Below, one piece after another: positions 10,291-21,034 of a DNA stretch of 64,000 nt. A model generated the notes under the pieces. That model made no database searches. It was not told where the DNA came from and saw only the letters and a program-made list of their open reading frames with translations. Positions within the stretch are counted from its first letter, which is position 1; each line of letters starts with the position of its first letter. Source of the DNA: Gracilariopsis chorda (Eukaryota > Rhodophyta > Florideophyceae > Gracilariales > Gracilariaceae); assembly GCA_003194525.1 (NCBI GenBank), contig NBIV01000052.1:62001-126000 (forward strand), given 5' to 3'. The position numbers were made by a program, and so were the translations under genes.

Positions 10291-13200
10291 TTGGGAGAGG
10301 CGTCCTCAAGAACGAGGCTGTTGGCGCCCGAGGCGTCCCCACCTCGCTCCCCGGTGAAAGTCCTCTCGAGGAAAGACACCGCTGACGCGGACTCTGCGCA
10401 CCTCGGTGTGTTGCGTCGCCCGTGGATACGGAGTAAAAATCCCCGGATTCCCGGTAGAGTCTTGGTCTTGGCCAAGCGCAATTATAAGGTCTATGCCGAC
10501 CTTGGCCTTGACCCCCAGTTTATGGTGAGGTTTCTCACCGTCCTGGATACAGGTGCAGGCCCCAACTTTGTTGTGGAATCATTGTTACCCCCGCTTGTGC
10601 GGTCGCGTATCCGCTCTGACGCGGTCCCCGACATTTCGGATGCGAACAACAATCCGTTACAAACGGTGGGCACAGTGGACCTCGTCGTGAGACTTGGTAC
10701 CTCTGTGGTGAAGTTGGACTTCATCGTTTGCCGTTCATTGGCAGCACCAGTGATACTGGGATGTGATTACTGCGACAGATTTGTCTACGCAATCAGGCCC
10801 CGCCTCAGGCGTGTAGAACTTGACGACGGATCGTCGGTTCCGATTGTTCGCCGCCCGCTAAAGCGGTCCTCTCGGAAACAAGTTCCGCTCCCTGCTGCGC
10901 AGGAACCACCGCCCGCGTCCCGCGAATCAACCAAGCTCCGCGTCGCTGCCTCGGTTTCTATACCGGCTGAGTCCCAAGTCTGGGTGCAGGTAAATTCCCG
11001 TCAACACGGTTTTCGGGTTATAAAACCCCTCGCCTCGTTGTACGAGAAATCCCAGCTGGCGCTGGCTAATGGAATTGTCTCCATTTCCCCGGATGTTCCT
11101 TTCCGGATATTGGTTGCCAACCTTGGCAAACACCCCCAGTATCTGGTCAAACACCAAGTAATTGGGAGTGTAACCCCCCATCCTTTGGGAATGCTGCCAA
11201 CAAAGATGACAGCCGCCGATGTACTCGGAGTTACCACCTCTTCTGAGGAGTTCGCCCCGCCGTCCGAAGACGTCAAGTCTAAGGACGGTGAGGAAACCGC
11301 TACTTCAGCGTCGAACATACCGAGTAACTCGGAATTGCAAACCACACCTGTTCCACAGGACAATGCTCCATCGAGCAACGACCGGATTGATCCGGAAAAA
11401 GCACTGGAAGTGCTGGACTTCAGCCACGTGCCAGAGTCGCACCGCGACAAACTCCGTACCATGTTACGGGAATTCACCACAATGTGGGATGGCTCGCTTG
11501 GCGAGATTAATGCAACGGAACACCGGATCGATTTAATCCCCGGTGCGCGACCGGTTGCACAACCCCCTTACAGGGCAGGTCCGAAAGCTCGGGAAGAGGA
11601 GCAGTCCCAAGTGGACAAGATGCTCCGTGCAGGTGTGATTGAGCCCGCTCAATCACCCTGGGCATCCCCAGTTGTACTGGCTTTAAAGGCCGACGGAACC
11701 TGGAGGTTCTGTGTCGACTACCGCCGGCTCAATGCCGTGACTGTTAGGGACACGTACCCCATCCCTCGTATGGACGAGTGCATTGACTCCCTTGGAGACG
11801 CCACCGTGTTCACGGCCCTTGATGCCAATTGGGGATATTGGCAAGTACTTGTGAGACAGGAGGATCGCGACAAAACCGCATTCACTTGCCACGCAGGAAC
11901 GTACCGCTTCAAGCGGATGCCATTTGGGTTAACCAACGCCCCCGCCACCTTTCAGCGTGCAGTAGATATTCTACTCAACCGCTTTAAGTGGCGGAGTTGT
12001 CTGGTCTACCTTGATGATATTATCATCTTCTCCAACTCGTTGGAGGTCCATCTCACTCACGTCCGAGACGTGCTGACCGCACTCCGCGATGCGGGAATTA
12101 CCCTCAAGTTGAGGAAATGCGAGTTTTTCACAGATACTGTGAAGTATCTGGGTCACATTATCCGTCCTGGACGGTTAGCGATCGAGAATGCTCGAGTCAA
12201 ATCCCTCGTTGAGGCGAAAGAACCCCGTACTCAAACGGAACTGCGCTCTTTTATGGGGCTGGTCAACGTCTATCGACGGTTTATCCCGAACTTTTCGGAT
12301 ACTGCGGCGCCCCTAAAGGCGTTGTTGCGAAAGGGGAACCCCCCAAAACTGGGAACATTTACGCCCGAGCAATCGGAAGCTTTTAACTCCTTAAAGGAGG
12401 CTGTCACATCAGCACCAATCCTACATCTCCCATAACTTGGGTTGCCATACTCCGTAGATACGGACTCGAGCGACTACCAAGTCGGGTGTGCTCTTTTTCA
12501 AACCACCCCCGAGGGGGAACGACATCCAATTGGTTATTGGTCACGTTCGCTCAATGTTCATGAGCGGAACTACTCCGTATCGGAGAAAGAGTGCCTCGCC
12601 GTCGTATGGGCGATGACCACTCTGCGCCCCTACCTTATGGGAGTTCACTTCACCGTGTACACGGATCATTCCTCATTGAGGTGGTTGATGAATATCTCCG
12701 ACCCGTCGGGACGCCTCATGCGCTGGAGACTCCGCCTCGCGGAATATGACTTTCAAGTCATTTATAAAAAGGGTGCGCAGAACACCCAGGCCGACGCTTT
12801 GTCGCGGTTACCCACAAGTGGGGAAGCACTCCCAACGGAGGATGATGAAGTCCCATGTTTCATGGCTATAGATCCGGATGATCCGGAACATGCCGTCGAG
12901 GCTAGGCCAGAAACCTGGGACGAGGATGCTGATTTTGACGAACTACTCGCATCGCGAGATAAATCTGAGAACCCGTTACCGGGAAACTTTGTACCGGTAT
13001 CACCGGAAGAAATGATCCGAGAACAATTCGGCGACCCATTCTGTACGAGAATTCGTGCCCGTATCAACGGTGGTGAAGATCTCCCTTTTGGGGTAAACGA
13101 CAAAGGCTACCTCGTAAGAAAGGTCGAAGCCCGCCCACAGATTGTGGTACCACATTCCCTGCAATCGCGGGTGTTACATCTATCACACTACGCCCCCATT

Positions 13201-15018
13201 GGAGGTCACCCAGGTGGGAGGAAACTCTACCTAACCCTGCGAAGGGATTTCTATTGGCCCGCAATGGCGGTGGATTGCTACGCAACTGTGCGGTTTTGTA
13301 GCGAATGCGCGAAGAATCGCGTCAAGCTCCGCAAAAATGCGAAGAAGATGAAACTATTCCCCGCAAGGGCGCCACTCGAGTTTATCGCAATTGATCTTCT
13401 CGGACCACTACTCACCACAAAACGTGGAAACAAGTTTCTACTTGTCATCACCGACCGCTTTTCTAAGCTGGTACGGACTGTCCCTCTTCGGAGGATAACC
13501 GCTCTAACGGTGGCCCAGGCTCTGGTGACGCACTGGATTTTCGTCTACGGTCCCCCTGTGGAGGTGCTCTCCGATAACGGGAAACAGTTCGTGAGCAAGT
13601 TCTTCCAGGATGTTTGTCGCATCCTGGATGTCAAGAACTTGTTCACGACTACCTACCACCCCCAGTGTAATGGGAAAGTTGAACGGTTTAACCGGACGTT
13701 ACTCGCGGCGTTACGTTCCTACGTCGCTGACCACCCAACGAATTGGGATCTCTACGCTGATGCGGTAACCTACGCCTACAATACGCAGGTACACCGGACT
13801 ACCGGAGTTTCGCCATTCGAGTTGGTTCTATCTAGAACACCCCCGCCTGTAGCGCTGGAACCCCAAGCTACCTTGGACAATTTCCCATCTGTGGGTATCT
13901 ACCGGCAGCAATGGAAGCAATGGCTTTCCAAGCTGGTCCCCGCTGCGCGGAAGTCTATGGCACGGGCCCAAGCCGCTTACAAGCGGGATTTTGACGCTCG
14001 CTTGCGAGGAAAGACCCCCCCGATTCGGGCAAATAACTACGTCTTCATCAGGAAGGAGTACTACAACCCGGAACGGGAGAAGCGTCACAAACTCTCGCCT
14101 GTGGCGGATGGACCCTTCAAGGTCATCTCTGTTAACACCGACACTGTCGTGGTAGAGATGGGCGACACGCACGAATGGATTTCCCGTGATCGTGTTGTCC
14201 TTGCCCCTCCTCCCTCGTCAGAGGTAGTCCTGGATCCAGGCAACCCCGTTTGTACGGACTCTGCAACACCGGAACCATCCGGGAGTACTAGACCTACGGT
14301 ACTACCACACCCCAGCCGGGGACTCTCAGACCTACCGACCCTGTCGGACTCACCGGCTCAGCCGGCTAATTCGGGCCTCTCAGCGCCCGCCCCCCTGGCG
14401 CGAATTTACACCCGCCAGGCGGGGAATGTTATCCCTTATCCTGCCGCTCCATCTAAGAAGGGGGAGGAGAACACTCGTTTTCGAGGAACGATATCGCCGT
14501 TGCAACGGGAAGTTGAAAGGCAGCTACCGCACACCCCTGTCAGGGAGGGATCCCCGTTACGGGAGTACGGCGACGATCGCCCTCAATCCCCTGAGCAGGG
14601 CGATGCCTCGAAGCCGCCGTTGGCGGAAGTCCCCGCGGAAGCGGTTCAATCATGTCGATCAGACCCGCGCCTTGCGGAGAAGAGGCGCCTAGATACACCA
14701 GCGCCGCTGGGAAATCCCCACACCCAACCTGGGGAAAAAGGCAGCCAAGCCGCAGCCGAAGCTTCAGGCCCTGGCCTGCAAGCGCCGGAAACGCCTCCCG
14801 TCGTTGAAGGAATCGAAACCCCCGCTACGGGGAATAATTTGCGCCAACCCCCGCAACGCTGCGGTGAAGAACCGAGGAACTCGGGAATAACGCGCGCCAT
14901 CGCACGCTCAAAACCGGTCGTACCGGACGCTGCTCCTCCTCATGGAGATGGTGCACCGCGCTTAGCGGCAATTCCCCTGAAAAGGGTGTCATCGGCACCT
15001 GCCCGGCACCCCCCATAG
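10291..15018 (+). pseudogene. chromovirus pol (PR-RT-RH-IN)
   Basis: Domains in order are aspartic protease (VLDTGAGPNFV near 10540), reverse transcriptase with LVYLDDIIIF (near 12001-12030), RNase H beginning SVDTDSSDYQVGCALF (near 12450) with YTDHSSLRWLM, integrase zinc finger (HLSHYAPIGGHPGGRK to CSECAKNR, about 13180-13320), and integrase core with SDNGKQFV and NGKVERFNRTL (about 13570-13700). A long proline-rich tail follows. All hallmark motifs of Ty3/gypsy pol are visible. The region is part of a broken element. Confidence 0.9.
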
Positions 15019-15499
15019 GGGAGTTTTGACCAAAATACCGGTGTACCGGAGTTAGCCCCAGGCAACCCGTCAGTAGCCGGGGACACCACGGCGTCGCCGG
15101 AACGTATGGTGCAGAACGCTCGTGCACCTGGCAGGGAGGCGGAACACTTACCAATCAACGTGTCGCACGGGACCCCGCAGGGGATGTCGCAAACGCTGTT
15201 CTCGCATACGCGGCAAAAACCCCGCAAGCTCGCGGTTCGCGAAGAAGACCGCACTCGCGGAGTTCAAGTCCCCCGCCGGTTGGCAGCTCGCCCGGCCTAC
15301 CGTGAAGACGGGAACAACGACACCTTTCTGGGGAACGACTTGCCGGTGGAAACCGTGACGCCACACACCGTCTTGAGGGATATTTTCCCGCATGAGCAGC
15401 GGCCACTAGGACAGCGCACGGCAACGCCGGAGACATCGCCGACAACCCGGATAGGGGGTAATATACCGCGCAGCGGACAACCCTCGCAAGGGAATACAA

Positions 15500-15735
15500 C
15501 CACCACCCGGCACGGCCGGCAGGTCTACGAACGAGAGTTTGTAGTAGACCGACTTGTCGGACACACCTGGGACCAGGATGGTATTCTACAATACCGCGTC
15601 CGCTGGTACGGGTATGACCCCAGTGGGGATACGTGGGAGCCAATCGAACACCTCCCACGGTCGCAGGTCGTGCGATACCACCGTCAAACGGGAACTGCAG
15701 CTCCAGCCACGCTGGTAAATGCCCAAGTTGGGTAA
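15500..15735 (+). pseudogene. chromodomain at the pol end
   Basis: REFVVDRLVGHTWDQDG, YRVRWYGYDPSGDTWEP and IEHLPRSQVVRYH match the chromodomain pattern of aromatic residues, WxGY and DTWEP. In chromoviruses this domain sits after integrase and is thought to guide integration to marked chromatin. It is part of the broken chromovirus. Confidence 0.85.
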
Positions 15736-15991
15736 CGTTGCCGCGCGAACGGAGGGCGATAGGAAAGGATAACAAGGCAAGGTCCATCGAAGACGGGGAA
15801 CTCAAACGAGAATCACCGTTCAAAACGGGAAAGTTTATTCAAGGGAGCAGCTAGCTCCCCACAACACTATACTACAATGGCCGGCTATGCCAGGAAAGAA
15901 GAACCGGAGACGGCGTACGCGCTTTTATCACCCATTTTAGTCTGGGAACCCTCCGCGTCCGCGGTCGTTTTCCCGTCTTAGAGGGGGGATA

Positions 15992-16818
15992 TGTAGTGCA
16001 ACGCCCTCAGGGAGGGATTCTTGGTCCTTGAACGCTTTCCCGATATTATCGGTTGTGTAGTGTGTATATGAACTACGCCCCACTATGGTTAATATGGACA
16101 CGTGGGACACGGTTTTGGGTCAATTGGCGGTTGGCTACAGTAGTGGATGTTGCCACGAAATGTGGAGTATTTTAGTTAATAATATTTATTATTTTCACAC
16201 CCATTTCTGGGAAGCTAGTACTTAGTGCGACGGCGCACTGCCGTCGCACCAGTAAACCTTCCCCAACAAGGGACCCCAACCTGGGGAATTGGCTCTAGTT
16301 GTTAGCGCTTGCGCGCGTGCTCTACTCCTCTTTTGAGGGAAACGCCGTAAACCACGGGACATCTAACCCCCTTGCACATCTAAAGAAGCCCATCCTTGGG
16401 AGTATAATTGTTCCAATCATATTGGTGTTTCGCCCTGTATAGGGAGTCCTGTCCACCGGCATCGCCGTTCGTCCCCGTCGCTCTCGCGACTCACTTCGCC
16501 CTTCTCTTCCTCCTCTTCGCCCTTCCTTTTTCTTTTTTTAGCGTAGCACCTCCCGCTATCCGCGGCCCTCGTGTGCGCATCCGCCCACACGCCCCCACTT
16601 ACGTGGAAACATACCTCTACTGAGGATCACACCCCGCTCACCCGGATACCGATTCTACGCCTTCACCTCCCTGCGCGAGTCGCGACAGGTGTCCCTGGTC
16701 TTACAAACCGGCTTCACCGTGACACCTCTGGGAGGGCTCTACCCAACTGGGTTCACCTCGTGAGAGGAAGATCCCGAACGTCTTTCGGTGTTTTTCCCCT
16801 TTGGGGCATTGCACCACA
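15992..16818 (+). repeat. chromovirus 3' LTR
   Basis: 827 bp, following a polypurine tract at about 15979-15990. It differs from the 5' LTR at roughly 50 positions. Confidence 0.9.
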
Positions 16819-17954
16819 ACAAGTATACATGGAGGCTGCGCCGAGTGGAAATGTGACACGAGTGTGCACAAAAATTTTCAAGTAATTGCCGTAGAAGAGT
16901 GATCAATGGACGTTATGCTCAGTTAAGGTGCTGTAACTCACCGAAAAAGTACGCCAAGCCGATGATCCGGCATTTTCGTGGCTGTTACGTTACATTGCAC
17001 GCAACAAAATATCCAATAACTCTCTACTACCACTCAGATTTACCGGTGGCGTGCAAACCGCTTATCAATTCCTGTGGAAGTGGCTCACAACACGACGCAA
17101 GGATGATGTGGATCTTAGCAAAATGCTCATGGCCTCCACAAATCAGTTGGTCGATGAAAACAATGCGGCAGCGCTGGATCTGTTTCCTGGTTAACGTTTC
17201 ACTCTTCTGTCAGCTACAACGGTACAATCTGACGGTGCACAGAACTCAAAGCCCGACGTCACCAATGCTTTTGCTCCCGAGTTTGCATATCAGTATGCAC
17301 GTACTGTAGTATCACCTCATAACTTGGATTTCAAGATTGGTGTGCCAGTTATGGTCATTCGGAACGTGCTGCATGTCGATGTGGTCAACAGAATGTTGCT
17401 CGCAGTCGTGCGTGTCGATCAGTTTACGATGCAGGTGGCTCGATTCGACGATAACGGACAGGTGCTGGAACGACAGCTCCTGCATCATATCGATTTTGAG
17501 GTTCCTTTTGCAGACATTGGCATGATTCGAAAGCAGTTCCTCATTTGTCGCGCGTTTGCAGCTACCGCTAACAAAAGACAGGGAAAGACACTGGGTGGCT
17601 TGGTTGTGGATGTGCAATCCAACTTCTTCTGCGCCAGTCAGTTGTATGTCGCATTGTTGCGCGTTCGAAAGAATGACAATGTGCTGGTCCTGAATGACCC
17701 GCAGCTTACATTCGAGAATGCGCACACAATTTATCCCATGCCTGTGGCCATCTTCAACCCAGTGCTGTCTGTAGCCATTCAGTTCTGCATCGCTCCACCA
17801 CCGTAATTATGTTTCTTGCGTTCTTCATTCACTGAATTAAACTAATTGCTTTTCTGCTTTTGCTTTCCCCACCCATTTTTTCTTCTCACCGCTGTTTATA
17901 ACTCCTCCACCGCGGCGCGCAGCGCCGCCCGCGGCCGAAGACCGCTTCCTCTTG
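16819..17954 (+). pseudogene. Helitron helicase C-terminal remnant and 3' end
   Basis: The open part 17324-17806 encodes the C-terminal end of a Pif1-like Helitron helicase. VGVPVMVIRN-like sequence (IGVPVMVIRN here) corresponds to the family GAPVMLLRN. FAATANKRQGKTLGGLVV corresponds to FAMTINKSQGQTL, and QLYVALLRVRKNDNVLVL to QLYVALSRV. Upstream, 16880-17320 still resembles the preceding helicase segment but in changing frames. After the stop come a pyrimidine-rich tail, a GCGGCGC/GCGCCGC hairpin and a terminal CTCTTG followed by T (17949-17955). This is the expected place and form of a Helitron 3' end. The Rep/HUH domain is absent, cut off at the chromovirus border, so the copy cannot be autonomous. 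Confidence 0.85.
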
Positions 17955-18428
17955 TCCAGCACTAAAGACAAGCGAGAATCGAGATCGAAGTAAAGTGGAG
18001 TCAGAGTTTTACTCATAATTTTTTGGGGAGCACGGGTGGATAGGCTATGTAGCGCCATTCAATTTACGTATTTTGGATTGAAGTGTCAATTTGCACTCCT
18101 CGGTGGAGACGCGGAGCGTCCAAGCTAGCGTGTCAAAAGGGTCAAAATCGAGCTTTCCCGAAAACCCGACTTGTGTTCATGATTGCTTCCCGCGACTTGT
18201 ATCAACCCCTCCACTTCATCCAACTCCTATAGTGCGTATTAGTTTCGTCCAGCGCTAGCTACTATGCTTAACCCCGCACATATGGCCCGGTACGCTGGTC
18301 TCTTCTTTCCTGCGCCGAGAATCTGCAATCTAACGAACTCACGATTTCCCCCTTGAAGTCGCGCACTAGTAAGACTGGCACTACGTCACGGTCCTCAGCG
18401 GCATGTTCTAGTTCCTATCTATTTTACA
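17955..18428. other. intergenic, upstream of the CAP gene
   Basis: This holds copy 2 of the 43-bp repeat (17964-18006). A pyrimidine-rich TTTTACAG ends at 18429, the first base of the CAP frame, and looks like a 3' splice site. An upstream exon may therefore lie here, but I could not fix it. GTAAGA at 18369 is a possible donor. Confidence 0.4.
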
Positions 18429-18851
18429 GTGTCGCCCCCACGCCATCGCCAGAAGCTTCCGTCCTTCTCAGCGTCGCAAGCGCGCCTGCTACAGCTCACG
18501 AATCGCTTACGGGCGCGACACCGGCTTGGTCCAGTGCGGATTTCGAACGGACTCTCGAAGATCGCAGAGATGCACAGTCGGTATCAGGGGAGTAGGGCGC
18601 GCTCTTCACACAAAGGGCGCCGTGGCTTTCACCTGAAGGATAGGCTGAAGGAAGCGCACTTTGAGTTTCGATACGCCTCAGAAAATGTGGCGGCTGGACA
18701 GCCTACGGTAGACGAAGCATTTAGAGCGTGGAAGGGTAGCAAGGGTCATCTACGGAACATGCTCTCGCCCAGGGTTGACCTGATGGGCTTAGGGTTGTCA
18801 ACTGGATGGGATGGACGCTTGTACTGGACGCAGCTTTTCGCTAGTAGATGA
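18429..18851 (+). CDS. CAP-domain (SCP/PR-1/YkwD-like) protein
   Basis: This frame gives about 140 residues with a CAP fold. It starts with LLQLTNRLRARHRLGPV (helix 1). NGLSKIAEMHSRYQG supplies the conserved His, YASENVAAGQPTVDEAFRAW the GENIA-like motif, and KGHLRNMLSPRVDLMGLGLS the H-x-x-NML motif and GLG turn. The end is LYWTQLFASR. The spacing is closest to the short bacterial/plant-type CAP domains. CAP proteins are usually secreted, but no signal peptide is visible because the frame has no ATG at its beginning. A 3' splice-like TTTTACAG directly precedes it, so a first exon with the ATG and signal peptide probably lies upstream. The stop is TGA at 18849. Domain call is firm; the 5' end is open. 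Confidence 0.75.
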   Translation: MSPPRHRQKLPSFSASQARLLQLTNRLRARHRLGPVRISNGLSKIAEMHSRYQGSRARSSHKGRRGFHLKDRLKEAHFEFRYASENVAAGQPTVDEAFRAWKGSKGHLRNMLSPRVDLMGLGLSTGWDGRLYWTQLFASR

Positions 18852-20023
18852 GTGCAAGGGCTGGGATGTTAGCTGTTTGTCCGTTGGCAATCTCAAGATT
18901 GAAGAACGGGAGACTTACTGTGATGGTGGGACTTGATGGAAGAAGCATAGTCGCGTGATCTTGTCCTTGACACGAGATTCCTGCACGACTTCATTCGTGC
19001 ATCATTTATGGCAACCGACGACCTTGAGAAACGAAATCGCAAGACTTCAACAACAATGTGTCCACAGCTCAAAGATTCCCCGGACAAATCGCGGCGTTTT
19101 GAGTCTGAGACTGAGGCAAGGGTTCGCTTGGTTCCTTTTGCAAACGCTGTTGGTGTCGTGCCACCCAGCAACAGACGACAATCAGAAGCGAGAACAGGAC
19201 GGTTGTAAGTGGCAAAGAAACTGCGTGCCATGAAGAAAAGTATGAGACTGCACCACGGGGTGACTTGCGTCAAGGCCCGCCACCGCCGCCGCCCGAAGCA
19301 TTCTTCTGAAGTGCTGGAGCCAGTTGAGCCATGACCAGCACGAAAATGAGCCTGTAGGTATGCAAAGGGAAAGGCTCAATCGGTGTTTTATTGGAGCCGT
19401 AATGACGGACTGGTGAACCAGTGGGTGGGACCGAGACTTCACTTGCGTTGTCAAGAGACCAAGAAGAACGCTGGTGTAAAGTTTCCAGATCTTGTCGATG
19501 GTAACAGTACATGTTCTGAAAATGTAGCGGTCGCAAGCCGGTGTGGAGCTGATGTTAGTGAGGGAAACTAGTAGGGAAGACCAAAGTACAAGCGGAAACT
19601 GACACAGGTTTACAAGTGTCGGGAGCAACACGGATTACGCTCACAGGGTTTTCTTGAAGATAAATGTTCAAAGCGCATGAAAGCCTGACGAGAAGGCAAG
19701 CTTATGCTCAGGACAATTTCAGCAGAACAATGACCCATCATTCAACGAAACACCCGATTCAAAAGTGTGAACGCATACACGTCACTTCATGATTGACAAT
19801 TTCTGCATCACAGAGGAAGGGCGCTGCACTTTAAGATGATGAAAGTGACTTGCTTAGCGCTTGGAGCGATGTGACCGGGACTGGTTGACGACGGTACCGA
19901 GTCTTCAAGCCGAAACAAGCGTAAGAAACTGGAACGTCCCATCTCCACAGACAAGGCCCAAATCCTTGAGACGCTCTCATTGAGACGGAAACTTGGCTGC
20001 TCTCTATTCGATGCCGTGAACCA
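18852..20023. other. no gene recognised
   Basis: Open frames exist on the minus strand (18893-19273, 19182-19631) but lack domains, clear starts or codon bias, and overlap one another. I leave them unassigned. The sequence up to 20023 is the left flank of a retroposon. Confidence 0.35.
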
Positions 20024-20033
20024 GGTGATCAAA
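20024..20033. repeat. retroposon copy 1 target duplication, left
   Basis: GGTGATCAAA, repeated exactly at 20915-20924 on the other side of the element. Confidence 0.8.
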
Positions 20034-20914
20034 ACCCGGGATGTCATTAAACTCGCCCAGGCGATCGGCGGACTGGTCGCCTTCGTCGACCTGGGATGTC
20101 TCTAAAAGCGACCAGGCAGTCGGCAGACCGACGGCCCCAAGCGACCTGGGTGGCACTGTCCAGAAAAGGCCCCCGCTAAGCTGTGCGAAACGGTAGGCAC
20201 GATGCACGCGCTTCCCGGAAGATCTTGCCAGCCTTTCCCTGAGTTTTCCTGGAAGGGTCAGGAGTTTCCTACGGAAACTGAGGCGGCAGTCTTACCTCAC
20301 GCAGCATCTCAGCATCGCGTGGATAATGGAAGAAAACAGGCCCGCCCGTACAAGGATCTGAATGGTTTTACAGGGTTTTTACGGAACTTGCGCCAGGATT
20401 GAAGAAAAGCACGCGTGTTGGGTCGGTTCAACTACCCGAAATCGCCAAGGGTGAAGAGGAAAGGGTGGGTAGAACGTCGTTAGTGCTTCTAGACGACGAA
20501 AACGAGGCACATTGGAATCCGCCTTATCGTGGTGTGCCCCTTAGCTGACGTCCTCTGGTGGAAAGGGAAGGAATAGCAGAGAAAAGAATGGAAAAGGCGA
20601 GTCGCGTCAGAACGAAATGGATCCGATCTCGGGTCTTCCCGTAGAAGCTTGGTACTAATCTTTCCATGTTCCGAGATAGTAGCTAGTGAGCGCAACACGG
20701 CTGCTGCAAGGTGAGAGCAAGCAGCAGTCATCGGCTACATTCCGGGGACATGAATAGAGATTGGTACTACGGGACAGAGAAACTCTTTCTTTCCGAGGAG
20801 CTTTATGTACATAGAGTTTAGCATGCTAGACGAAGAAAAGCTCCCCTGTAGAGTTAGATTCTACCACAATGCCGTAATCAGGTAATGTGTGCCCATAAAA
20901 AAGAAAAAGAAGAA
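20034..20914 (+). mobile_element. 881-bp A-tailed retroposon, copy 1
   Basis: This segment begins ACCCGGGATGTC and ends in an 18-base A-rich tail (20897-20914: A runs broken by G). It is flanked by a perfect 10-bp direct duplication (GGTGATCAAA). A nearly identical copy in the opposite orientation lies at 40345-41228 with its own, different 10-bp duplication. A-tail, variable target sites and lack of terminal inverted repeats are the marks of target-primed (LINE-type) insertion. There is no reverse transcriptase, so it is non-autonomous: a long SINE or a retrocopied transcript. I recognised no tRNA-like head. GGTTCAACTAC near 20426 is weakly B-box-like. An 80-codon frame on the minus strand (20731-20489) is open in both copies but is antisense to the tail. 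Confidence 0.8.
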
Positions 20915-20924
20915 GGTGATCAAA
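20915..20924. repeat. retroposon copy 1 target duplication, right
   Basis: GGTGATCAAA, directly after the A-rich tail. Confidence 0.8.
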
Positions 20925-21034
20925 TTATGTTTTGAACTGATGTGTCTTCCCTCCCTGAGGGTCACTGGAACATAATCTGCCAAGATATGTTCATCGTACC
21001 TCGCAAATCAATAGACGTCTGAGCGGCAGACCCG

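Larger units (their letters stand above)
7149..16818 (+). mobile_element. Ty3/gypsy chromovirus
   Basis: A 9.67 kb LTR retrotransposon. It has LTRs of about 826 bp at each end (TG...CA), a primer-binding site starting TGGTCTCCCGAC three bases after the 5' LTR, gag with a CCHC knuckle, pol in the order protease, reverse transcriptase, RNase H, integrase, and a C-terminal chromodomain. A polypurine tract (AGAGGGGGGAT) precedes the 3' LTR. That order and the chromodomain define chromoviruses of Ty3/gypsy. The coding region is broken in about four places. LTR identity is about 94 % by eye, so it is older than the copia elements at 46-56 kb. No target duplication is present (TGAAG on the left, ACAAG on the right) and Helitron pieces of opposite orientation flank it, so the present ends may come from recombination. 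Its sequence is unusually rich in tiny inverted repeats. Confidence 0.95.

Noticed and set aside
7144-16823. TGAAG/ACAAG as target duplication of the chromovirus
   Set aside because: Only the last three bases match, and the flanking Helitron pieces are on opposite strands.
19182-19631. 149-codon minus-strand frame with hydrophobic segments
   Set aside because: No ATG-defined start with support, no domain, overlaps another equal candidate.
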